Positions 1 through 7,831 of a DNA stretch of 35,520 nucleotides are shown one piece after another (the stretch's first letter is position 1; the number at the start of each line of letters is the position of its first letter). This DNA comes from Chitinophaga pinensis. GTDB taxonomy: Bacteria; Bacteroidota; Bacteroidia; 2-12-FULL-35-15. Both the position numbers and the translations under genes were made by a program. A model generated the notes under the pieces. That model ran no database searches, was not told the DNA's origin, and saw only the letters and a program-made list of their open reading frames with translations. The stretch is taken from contig CAMCYR010000033.1 in assembly GCA_945885475.1 (NCBI GenBank), positions 1 to 35,520 of the forward strand, read 5' to 3'.

Positions 1-331
1 TGATTGTAATTGTTAGCATAATTTGTACAACTTGAGGACTTACTTGATTAAGTGAAATAATTATTTCTTCATCATCCCCTTCTCCAACTCCAGTTCTGTT
101 ATCTCCTCCATAGCGAACAGCCCCATCGCCACTATTAGGATTATTATAAAAAACAAAAAATTCGTCTGAAGGTATTTTTCCATTTTCTCCTAACATAAAT
201 GCAGATGCATCTGCATCTGGAGAGTGGCCATTTAAAATTGTTTCATCCCAACTTAAGCCAACTTTTACATGATTTAAGCTAGGTATTGATTTGCTTAAAT
301 TTATTGGTTTTTTTTTCTCTAAGTTTATCAT
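1..331 (-). CDS. TerD-family stress protein, 3' end outside the window
   Basis: Reading leftward from the ATG at 331, the frame stays open to the window edge, giving 110 N-terminal residues of a protein that normally has about 190. The pattern is that of the TerD domain. It has an N-terminal NLSKSIPSLNHVKVGLSW segment, then DADASAFML, then FFVFYNNP, then GDNRTGVGEGDDEEI. TerD domains bind calcium through the conserved acidic residues of the DADAS and GDNRTG..GDDE segments, and these are intact here. The gene starts 19 bp after the stop of the upstream DUF805 gene and is the last gene of the minus-strand operon visible in this window. TerD-family proteins occur in tellurite-resistance and general stress clusters; that this one confers tellurite resistance cannot be inferred. 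The family call is firm. Assignment to TerD rather than TerE or TerZ is not possible. Confidence 0.9.
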   Translation of the reverse strand, partial: MINLEKKKPINLSKSIPSLNHVKVGLSWDETILNGHSPDADASAFMLGENGKIPSDEFFVFYNNPNSGDGAVRYGGDNRTGVGEGDDEEIIISLNQVSPQVVQIMLTITI

Positions 332-350
332 ATTTTTTATTTTTATAGCA

Positions 351-911
351 TTATTTTGGCGAAACACCATATTCGTTTTGAACTTTATCGCCTTCTGCAA
401 AAATCATCCAAAATACATAAAATGGTATTATTTGGTACCATCCTGAGTTACCTCTGTCATGACATCTTTTAGCTCCTTGAGCCCATAAAAACCAAAGTAA
501 TGGTATATAAGCTAATGCAAATACGACTGATGTTTGCACTATTCCAATAATGATTGAATAAGCTATTATATAAATAATAAAACTTAATCCGTATTCTGTT
601 CTTCTTATTCTTCCATCGAATGAAAAGGCAGAAGAAAACATTTTTTTCGGAATATTTTTAGCGCTTTCTGATTGATAGTTTGTTGCATGTTTTACTTCTT
701 TTTCCACAACCTTCACTATTGGGGCAGGAAAAAACTTTTTAAGCTCGGGTGCCTCTGATGCTTTTATCCATTCAATCCCTTCTCTCCATACTAATGTATC
801 TCTATCAATTTTAGATATTAATGTAGCCACATCATAAGGCCCATATTGAACTTCATCAATTAAACAATAGTATTCATGAGACACTGATGTTTTATTTGTA
901 TTTATAGCCAT
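351..911 (-). CDS. GYF_2 plus DUF805 membrane protein
   Basis: The protein has 186 residues. Residues about 14-60 form a GYF_2-type domain: aromatic YYC, the YGPY motif at 23-26, W42, W48, then a hydrophobic helix. Residues about 92-186 match the DUF805 membrane domain, with the opening FSFDGRIRRTEYG, hydrophobic helices, the WAQGAKRCHDRGNSGWY signature loop and a final NEYGVSP tail. The GYF_2 domain would lie on the cytoplasmic side. GYF domains in general bind proline-rich peptides, and a gene with a long polyproline linker lies two genes upstream in the same operon, so a docking role is a reasonable inference. The gene sits 4 bp downstream of another GYF_2 gene and 19 bp upstream of the TerD-family gene. 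Domain calls are good; function is unknown. Confidence 0.85.
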   Translation of the reverse strand: MAINTNKTSVSHEYYCLIDEVQYGPYDVATLISKIDRDTLVWREGIEWIKASEAPELKKFFPAPIVKVVEKEVKHATNYQSESAKNIPKKMFSSAFSFDGRIRRTEYGLSFIIYIIAYSIIIGIVQTSVVFALAYIPLLWFLWAQGAKRCHDRGNSGWYQIIPFYVFWMIFAEGDKVQNEYGVSPK

Positions 912-915
912 TTAT

Positions 916-2166
916 TTATTGTTTAGTAATTTTAAGATCTTTTATTTCTAATTCTTTGTATGATATTATTTTATTTTGGTCATCAAAAATAAATTCAACT
1001 TTTACTCTACAAGATTGAAATTTCTTTTTAGATGTTCTATAACATGAAAAATTTATCCATGCCTGTCTTGAATTTACTCCTGAAATAATTACGCGCGAAC
1101 CTATTAAATTAACTTTTGAATCTACAAAATCTGAATTGGAATTAATGATTTCGTTTATTTCGATTGGATTTGTATTTTTTCTATTAATAAACTGATTAAC
1201 GTTTTCGCCATAAAAATTATTAGCATCCATCGTTTTGTTATTCATTGCGTCAAAGTAATTCATTATAATACTAAGGTAAATCGATTCTTCAATTACTGAA
1301 TCAAATATAGCATTTTTTTCAATTATTTGTAGATAATTGAGGCTATTTCGGAATGAATAAAAGGTGGTGTCTTTTTCTACATTATTTAATATTGTTGGAT
1401 TAAAATTTAATTCATTTAAAAGTTCACTTTTAACAAGTTCGTAATTCCCCTGAATAGCATGAATTGAAATAAGTTTATAATCTAATTCTGATTTTGGCTG
1501 ATAATCCATACTGGTAGCTAATTGAAGGCATTGTTCACTTCTTGTAAAATCATTACTTTTTAAATAAGCATTTGATAAAAGAAAATAGGTTTGCGCTTGA
1601 GGAGCATTTTTTAACGACTCTTTATACTTGGAAATTGCTTCAGTAAAATTTTGATTTAACATTGCTGCATTTGCCTCATTTAATAAATTAGGCGCAATAT
1701 TTTTTTGCTCATCTGTAGGTTTATAATTACGAACAACTTCAAAATCAAAGATTTCAAAATCAGTTAATGTTTTAGCTTCTAACTTAACGGAATCAATAGA
1801 TGCTGTAATTTCCGGAACAATAGCAGTATTTTGATTATAAAAATAGTAACCTACTCCAGCTAAAACTAATAGAATTATAAAAAACCAAATCCCGCCATTA
1901 TTACCTTTTTTCTGCTCAACTATAGGTTTGGTTATATTAGCTTGTTTTTGCGGATTTTGTTTCTCAATTATTTTTTCGACCTTAAAGTAATTTTTCAATT
2001 CAGCAATTTCTTTTGCTTCAGTCCAATCAATGCCCTCTCTATAAACACGCGTATTTGCTTTAATTTTACTTAGCAGCACAGACAAAGAAAATGGACCGTA
2101 AGTATTACCTTTTTCTTCATAGAAATACTGTTTTTCTATTGCACTTTTATCTAAATTAAGAGCCAT
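916..2166 (-). CDS. GYF_2 domain, single transmembrane helix, TPR-like protein
   Basis: The protein has 416 residues. The N-terminus (about 14-60) is a GYF_2 domain with YGPF at 23-26, Y42 and W48, aligned residue for residue with the GYF_2 domain of the next gene. A charged linker follows, then one transmembrane helix at about 91-110. Residues about 160-260 contain helical repeats that look like TPRs, with motifs such as ANAAMLNQNFTEAISKYKES. The C-terminal 150 residues (from about 265) are not recognised and end in a probable beta-rich part. Topology is predicted as GYF_2 in the cytoplasm and TPR and tail in the periplasm. It lies 55 bp after the polyproline protein gene and 4 bp before the DUF805 gene, in a single operon. 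It could act as a transmembrane adaptor, but no activity can be assigned. Confidence 0.82.
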   Translation of the reverse strand: MALNLDKSAIEKQYFYEEKGNTYGPFSLSVLLSKIKANTRVYREGIDWTEAKEIAELKNYFKVEKIIEKQNPQKQANITKPIVEQKKGNNGGIWFFIILLVLAGVGYYFYNQNTAIVPEITASIDSVKLEAKTLTDFEIFDFEVVRNYKPTDEQKNIAPNLLNEANAAMLNQNFTEAISKYKESLKNAPQAQTYFLLSNAYLKSNDFTRSEQCLQLATSMDYQPKSELDYKLISIHAIQGNYELVKSELLNELNFNPTILNNVEKDTTFYSFRNSLNYLQIIEKNAIFDSVIEESIYLSIIMNYFDAMNNKTMDANNFYGENVNQFINRKNTNPIEINEIINSNSDFVDSKVNLIGSRVIISGVNSRQAWINFSCYRTSKKKFQSCRVKVEFIFDDQNKIISYKELEIKDLKITKQ

Positions 2167-2221
2167 TTATTTAAATTGTTTTTAAAGTATTTTAAAGTAT
2201 ATTTCTATAATCAACAATTAT

Positions 2222-3904
2222 CTATTTCTTTATATTTTTTAAATAATTTTCAATCCATTTTTTTGCTTCAATTAACCCAATATTTCGAGTATCCTTGAGG
2301 TGTTTTACCGCAGCCAATATTTGTCCAGTAGAAATAAGCCTTTCTAATTCTGGATTATTACCCAATAACAAACTATTGTTGTTTTTGGGAGGTGGTGGAG
2401 GTAAAACCTTTTTAGGCGGTGGTGGCGGTGGTATTGGCGCCTTTACCTTTGGAGGCATTGGAGGCGGAGCCGTTACCTTTGGAGGTATTGGAGGCGGAGC
2501 CGTTACCTTTGGAGGCATTGGAGGAGTTGCTGATACCTTTGGAGGCATTGGAGGCGGAGCTGATACCTTTGGGGGCATTGTAGGAGGAGCCGTTACCTTT
2601 GGGGGCATTGGAGGAGTTGCTGATACCTTTGGAGGCATTGGAGGTGGAGCCGTTACCTTTGGAGGAATTGGAGATTTAACTGCTGGAGGAATTGATTTTG
2701 TTGGAGGCGGTGCTAAAGGCTTTTGTTGTGTTGAAGGGGAAGCTATTTGCTTTACATTAATTGGTGGAGTAATTTGAACTGATGGAGCCAATGATGTTGG
2801 TTCCTTTCCTCTTAAATGAGAAATATTTAATTGATTCTCTAAATAATCGAAAGTAAAAAGTAAGAAGTTTCCAGAAAAGTCATTTCCCTCAGTTAATATA
2901 CTAGAATATGTGGTTTTAAAAAAATCAATGAAAATATCTTGATTTATTATTTCACCATTTAAGAAAATCTTGTGTCCCGTTGCCTGGTTAGCGTTTCTAA
3001 AATTATCAAATTCCCCTTGTATAAAATTTAAGGATGCTCTATTATTTAATCGATTAGCAACTGCATCTTTATGAAAATCTAAAATTAAAGGATAAACACC
3101 TATATCATAATTTTTAATCTTGTAATAAACCCACCCTTCATTGAGTAAACTCAAAATTGCAGGACCATCTGAAGCTATTTTTTTTTTAATTTCATTGACA
3201 GGCAAAAGACTCCCTTTTCTGACTGCTATTTCGGCAACATACTCCAAAATAGTATCTAATCTAGGATCATTACCTCTTCCGATTAGAGTCTTTTTGTTAA
3301 TTGTAAGCGTAGGGTTTTGAGCAACTAAATTAATTTTCAAATCTCCTAAAGCTGAATTAATACTTAAAAAAGATTCTTTAGAATTTATACTGCCGTTTTT
3401 CTCATAATAAGCCCTATATAATTCCCAATAATCAAAAGTTACTAATGTGGAAGGATTAAAACCAATAACTTCAATCAAATCTTTATTCACTCTATGCCTA
3501 TGTTGCTCATCAATAAATGAATCGTAAACAATTATTGTTTTACAGGTATTTAAAAACGATTCCTGTGTAAAACCGCTATAGTTATTTCTAATTATATCAG
3601 GTAAAATATTTTCTTTAATTGCATAAGATAACAGACTACTAAATGGATGAGAAGCATTAAATCGATTATATTTTAATTGTGGATTTAAAATATTAATCCA
3701 ATAGTCGCCAAATGCATTTTCTAAATTTGAATCAAATTGCATTTTCGCATTTTGATCCATAGAAATTTGATCTCCACTAACTAAAAAGTACAAAGGCGCT
3801 CTATTATCCAATCCACAATTGATAGGCACTAGCCTTCTGCTTTGATCTATAGTCCAAAACTCAACCGTGTATTCTTTAAAATATATTAATAATGGAGCTT
3901 GCAT
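2222..3904 (-). CDS. Polyproline-linker protein with L7/L12-like C-terminal domain
   Basis: The start is ATG at 3904; a TTG lies one codon upstream. The product has about 560 residues. Residues 1 to about 370 are a globular domain I do not recognise. Its opening LLIYFKEYTVEFWTI and a later INSALGDLKINLVAQ are faintly reminiscent of actin-fold strands that have lost their DxG residues, which is speculative. Residues about 375-505 are proline-rich, with eight related decapeptides of the form PPxMPPKVxA followed by runs of six and five prolines. The last 45 residues, with ILAAVKHLKDTRNIGLIEAK, resemble the C-terminal domain of ribosomal protein L7/L12, a fold often used outside the ribosome. The gene begins 6 bp after the stop of the giant actin-like gene and precedes two GYF_2 genes. 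It looks like a scaffold linking operon partners. Translation through the proline runs would be expected to need EF-P. Confidence 0.82.
   Translation of the reverse strand: MQAPLLIYFKEYTVEFWTIDQSRRLVPINCGLDNRAPLYFLVSGDQISMDQNAKMQFDSNLENAFGDYWINILNPQLKYNRFNASHPFSSLLSYAIKENILPDIIRNNYSGFTQESFLNTCKTIIVYDSFIDEQHRHRVNKDLIEVIGFNPSTLVTFDYWELYRAYYEKNGSINSKESFLSINSALGDLKINLVAQNPTLTINKKTLIGRGNDPRLDTILEYVAEIAVRKGSLLPVNEIKKKIASDGPAILSLLNEGWVYYKIKNYDIGVYPLILDFHKDAVANRLNNRASLNFIQGEFDNFRNANQATGHKIFLNGEIINQDIFIDFFKTTYSSILTEGNDFSGNFLLFTFDYLENQLNISHLRGKEPTSLAPSVQITPPINVKQIASPSTQQKPLAPPPTKSIPPAVKSPIPPKVTAPPPMPPKVSATPPMPPKVTAPPTMPPKVSAPPPMPPKVSATPPMPPKVTAPPPIPPKVTAPPPMPPKVKAPIPPPPPPKKVLPPPPPKNNNSLLLGNNPELERLISTGQILAAVKHLKDTRNIGLIEAKKWIENYLKNIKK
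2441..2672. repeat. 30-bp tandem repeats encoding PPxMPPKVxA
   Basis: Seven full 30-bp units run from 2451 to 2660, with partial units at 2441-2450 and 2661-2672. On the plus strand each unit begins GGAGG(C/T)ATTG and ends ACCTTT with at most a few changes. Variant units recur in an interleaved order, for example the same GAGGAGTTGCTGATACC version at 2521 and 2611. This suggests expansion by slippage or unequal recombination. Because 30 bp is ten codons, changes in copy number would keep the frame and only change linker length. Confidence 0.95.
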
Positions 3905-3910
3905 CAATTT

Positions 3911-6900
3911 TTATCCCTTCTGAATTTTTGGCATTAGCGTGTTTTTTAGAAACGCTTGACCTTGTAAAATAATAAGCGGAGCAACAAAATCAAATTCTTT
4001 TGCCCTAAGCGCTTGAATATACCCATCATCCGTTTTTAATTCATTCACTATATTCAATGAGTTTATACCTCTCACCAATTCATCGCCATCCATGTCAAAA
4101 TCTAAATTTTGACTAGCGAACATATAGAAAACTTCAATAAAAGATCTAAATCTAGGATAATTATCTTGACCTGCCTTAGGTGGAAGAAGTTCAGAGCCAA
4201 GTCTTTGAATTAATGATGGATTAATATCCATTAAAGCACTTAATGCAACCGGTTCTTTACCTGCAATTTTTAGCATATAGCCATCTTCACCAATAATTTC
4301 TGATAGTTTTACATTCGCTTCTGCAATACCCCTCTGTTTGCCGTCTGCAGATTTTATTGCCAATCCTTTTGCAACTTCAGTTTTAACATTATCATCTTTT
4401 GGATTATTAGAAGTTATTGGGTTGGGATTAAAATTCCCCATACGCCATGTATTACCACCATTAAAATGCTCATTAGCGTCAGGACCATAACCAGCACTAA
4501 AGCAGGAAATATAATAATTCCAAGCATTTTGACTATCTAAGGCTTTAAACCAATCGAATATTCTAGCCCCCTTTCCGTAAAAATTCAAGGTTAGGTCATA
4601 AAGTGGATCTGCAAATAATTCTGAATTATTTTCGGTAGTTGACCTTAATTTTCGAGCAACCATACCACCATAAAATATTGACAAACCGGTAAGATACAAA
4701 TTGAGCCACATTATCGGCTTACAATTTGCAGCAATTTTATTATAAAATAAATTCAACTCTTCCTGGCTATTTAACCTGTCTACAATTTGGTTGTAATAAA
4801 AGGGAACAGTATTGTCATTCATGTTTTTAATACCATGAATTCTCCATCCTTTTTGATCTGCAAAATTTATTAATACATCCTTAAAACCAGGTGCTTTTTT
4901 AGTAGCATCCGCTATCATTCCTGCAGCAATTTTGATTGAACTTTGTTTTATTAAAGAAGGAGTTGAACTTCCATTAACATTAACTGAGGTAATTGCCAAA
5001 ATATCAGTAGTTGAACCTCCCACATCAAACCCTAAAGAAAAATGCCCAGCACTCAGTCCACTTAAAGCTGATGCATGATTACTTACAGCCATTGCTTCCG
5101 TACAAGCTTTAAAATCGGCAGAAAACTTGACCTGAAAAGATGAGTTAGCAGATCCATTGGAATCTAATTCGGTAGGTAATTCAAGTGGTAACATTTTAAC
5201 AGCACTACTCAATCCTGCATTTCCCATACCGCCGGCCATTGGATTCATTCCTCCGCCCATTGGGTTCATACCCATTCCAGTTGCCTGTCCGCCGGTAGAA
5301 GAATTTCCTGATAACACACCTTGCTTAGTGGCAATAGTGTCTCTCGACCCTTGAGCAATTGATAATTTAAATGAATCGGGATTTTCTTTAGTTGCTAATG
5401 GATTACAGTCCCCAATTTCACTCCAAATCTTTGTGCTATAATCTTTTATGGCAGATGCTGACATAGAGGATGGATAAGCCCAAACCAATTCGTTTGGATA
5501 ATAAGGCTTTGTAGTGTTCATATACAATTCAGCATATGTCTGTAACATTATTGCTTTTAAAAAAGCTTGTTTATGACTTTCTTCTTTTGTATCATTGTTC
5601 CACTTCATGCTGTGCACCATCATTACCTTTTGATCTCCTATTTTTGGAACTTTTAAAATATGGCGATTTGGAGTACTGTCTTCAATTGCAATATTATTTT
5701 CATAACACATAAAACCACCTTTGCCGACTTCACTTAAGGATAAATTAATATTACCATCTGTAATAACCCTTGTCTCATCATGGATAGTTAAGGTGCTTTT
5801 AATTTTATTAGACATTATTTCATCATTTTGAAAAAATAACATTTCAAAAGATGCAGCAGCTGATGACTTATTTGATTCGTTTTGGTCATTATCGGAACTA
5901 AACATCGCAACCCTTCGGTTTTTAAACTCCAACAATTCAGAGCTAGTGGTTACTTCGTCCCAATAAGCAATACAGGTATTGTTACTTCCAAAGTCTATTC
6001 CAACACGAGTTGGACTAAGTTGTTTGTTGGTATTAATTTCATTCTTAATATTGTTTGAAGAAGCATCTCCATCAAATTTCAAAAATACGAAACCAGCAGA
6101 TTTTCCTGAATGCTTTAATTCCACACCCTTAAATGGTTTAGCAGATTCATAAATCTCGTACTTATAACTACTAAGTGTTTTTATATTACCAACAATAAGT
6201 TTAGCTAGATCTTTATTTTGTACAATCCCATTTTCAGCTACTTTTAAAAATCCGAACTCTGTTTCAGGCAATCCCTCTTTTCTACCTGATTTAATAGCAT
6301 GCTCTTTATCAAATAAAGTAAAATGAGTATCAGTATCACCTAATATTGGAAAAGCCTGCCAACCAGAAGGGTTATTATGCGGCATTTCAGAAAACATATA
6401 ATACTTATTCCAAAATTTACTTACAAAATTTGGCCACACAATTAATTGTTCAGAACCTACCGGCTCAGCATTACACTTGTATTTTAAGCCTGTTAATTTT
6501 GTAATTTGTGAACCATCTGTTTTCCTGACATCTAAGGTTACATTAAGAACATTAGCATTCTGGTCATAAACGCCTGTTAAACTTGTCGATTGAGAACCAA
6601 CTTTTCCAGAGATTAAGTCGGTCATATTACGTTGAAATATTTTTAATCCTAACTCACTTAATGGAATAGTAAAAAACCTATTCCCATTTCCTGTTTGAAC
6701 TTTAAACAAATGAACAGGACATTGAGAAATACTTTCTTCATCTCCCTCTATGCGAGCAAGGACAGTTGTTTTATCATCTAACAATAAATCCGCAACTTTA
6801 AATTCTGTATACTCTGAACCAACAACAATATCAGAATCTTTAAAAATATTACCTTCGAAATCTGCGTAAAATGCATTAGAAACATTAAATAAAGATTTGA

Positions 6901-7801
6901 ATGGTTCTAATTTAAAAAAGTCGACACTAGGAGAAACTTCTTCATTAATGATAATATTATTTTCAGTGGCATAGGATCTCATTTCGGCTATCCAAATACC
7001 AAGTAATTTACCTATTGACTGATCAATAGAATCTGGTAACAAGTGCTTACTTGCACTGTATTTAGAATAAAAAGAACTTAATTTTTTTGCTAATTTATCA
7101 ACATAAACAACCAATTCACTTAATTCATTCTGCGTAACTTTTCCTTTTGCTTTTAATGGATCAGTAAATTTACCGGTCGTTTCGCCAATAAACACATAGT
7201 TACGTTCGGTTGCAGCAAATTCATAACCCGGTGATGTAAAAACCAATGACTCTGGAGATGTAGCACCTACAACTTTATTATTAAAGTAAATAATATCTAT
7301 AAATGGTCTGAGCGTTCTCCCTTCAACTCCTATTTCATTCTGGTCTTCCCACAATTGTTTTTTTCCAAACAACACATTTCCAAATGCACCTTTTGGTTCA
7401 TATATATTTTCGGCATTCTCCATAGTCCCATCACCGGTAGAGTAATTTAGCTTAACCCTTTTCACTTTAAATGAAGCTGAGCCCGCCAATACAAAACTTG
7501 CAATAAAACCTTTCCACTCATCTAAGAGCATTCCGTAAAAAGCATTTAATCCAGTACCCTGTCCATCAGCTGCAGTTGACTTCATTGCATAAGCAAACAT
7601 ACTCGATCTTGCATAGGCACTAGGCAAACCTGAAACAGCTTGTGATATATTTGGCTTTTTTCCTCCTTCCCCTGAAGAAAAAGTCGCATCAATACTTGAT
7701 GTAAATTCCTTGATGAAGTCACCCATGCCATGCCATTTGTATAATGGACCAGAGGCATTTTTATTCGATTTAATTAATACAGATTTATTTTCTACTGCCA
7801 T
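3911..7801 (-). CDS. Giant actin/Hsp70-superfamily ATPase-like protein
   Basis: The protein has 1296 residues. A phosphate-1 motif of the actin/Hsp70 fold lies at about 599-614 (VGIDFGSNNTCIAYW). A strand and turn comparable to the Hsp70 AVxTVPA segment are at 771-780 (ELVWAYPSSM). The phosphate-2 motif is at 924-937 (GFDVGGSTTDILAI). Both DxG aspartates are kept, so ATP binding is likely. Between them is an insertion with a Met/Gly-rich stretch at about 841-862. The first 590 residues are a large extension I do not recognise, ending just before the ATPase core. Total length is about twice that of DnaK and there is no Hsp70 substrate-binding domain. It lies 30 bp after the tubulin-like gene and 6 bp before the polyproline protein gene. 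The proteobacterial SrfB family, also large and possibly actin-like, should be compared, but I am not sure of any relationship. Confidence 0.85.
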   Translation of the reverse strand: MAVENKSVLIKSNKNASGPLYKWHGMGDFIKEFTSSIDATFSSGEGGKKPNISQAVSGLPSAYARSSMFAYAMKSTAADGQGTGLNAFYGMLLDEWKGFIASFVLAGSASFKVKRVKLNYSTGDGTMENAENIYEPKGAFGNVLFGKKQLWEDQNEIGVEGRTLRPFIDIIYFNNKVVGATSPESLVFTSPGYEFAATERNYVFIGETTGKFTDPLKAKGKVTQNELSELVVYVDKLAKKLSSFYSKYSASKHLLPDSIDQSIGKLLGIWIAEMRSYATENNIIINEEVSPSVDFFKLEPFKSLFNVSNAFYADFEGNIFKDSDIVVGSEYTEFKVADLLLDDKTTVLARIEGDEESISQCPVHLFKVQTGNGNRFFTIPLSELGLKIFQRNMTDLISGKVGSQSTSLTGVYDQNANVLNVTLDVRKTDGSQITKLTGLKYKCNAEPVGSEQLIVWPNFVSKFWNKYYMFSEMPHNNPSGWQAFPILGDTDTHFTLFDKEHAIKSGRKEGLPETEFGFLKVAENGIVQNKDLAKLIVGNIKTLSSYKYEIYESAKPFKGVELKHSGKSAGFVFLKFDGDASSNNIKNEINTNKQLSPTRVGIDFGSNNTCIAYWDEVTTSSELLEFKNRRVAMFSSDNDQNESNKSSAAASFEMLFFQNDEIMSNKIKSTLTIHDETRVITDGNINLSLSEVGKGGFMCYENNIAIEDSTPNRHILKVPKIGDQKVMMVHSMKWNNDTKEESHKQAFLKAIMLQTYAELYMNTTKPYYPNELVWAYPSSMSASAIKDYSTKIWSEIGDCNPLATKENPDSFKLSIAQGSRDTIATKQGVLSGNSSTGGQATGMGMNPMGGGMNPMAGGMGNAGLSSAVKMLPLELPTELDSNGSANSSFQVKFSADFKACTEAMAVSNHASALSGLSAGHFSLGFDVGGSTTDILAITSVNVNGSSTPSLIKQSSIKIAAGMIADATKKAPGFKDVLINFADQKGWRIHGIKNMNDNTVPFYYNQIVDRLNSQEELNLFYNKIAANCKPIMWLNLYLTGLSIFYGGMVARKLRSTTENNSELFADPLYDLTLNFYGKGARIFDWFKALDSQNAWNYYISCFSAGYGPDANEHFNGGNTWRMGNFNPNPITSNNPKDDNVKTEVAKGLAIKSADGKQRGIAEANVKLSEIIGEDGYMLKIAGKEPVALSALMDINPSLIQRLGSELLPPKAGQDNYPRFRSFIEVFYMFASQNLDFDMDGDELVRGINSLNIVNELKTDDGYIQALRAKEFDFVAPLIILQGQAFLKNTLMPKIQKG

Positions 7802-7831
7802 AATATTTATTTTTTTAAAATAATGTCATTG

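Noticed and set aside
1-331. Tellurite-resistance determinant
   Set aside because: Only the TerD family is visible; no TerB or TerC gene is in the window and TerD proteins have wider stress roles.
2441-2672. CRISPR array or mobile element
   Set aside because: The repeats are contiguous, in frame and encode the proline linker of a real gene.
2295-2777. Gly-rich open frame on the plus strand across the repeat block
   Set aside because: It is the complement of the proline-rich repeats; glycine runs arise from the CCN codons of the real minus-strand gene.
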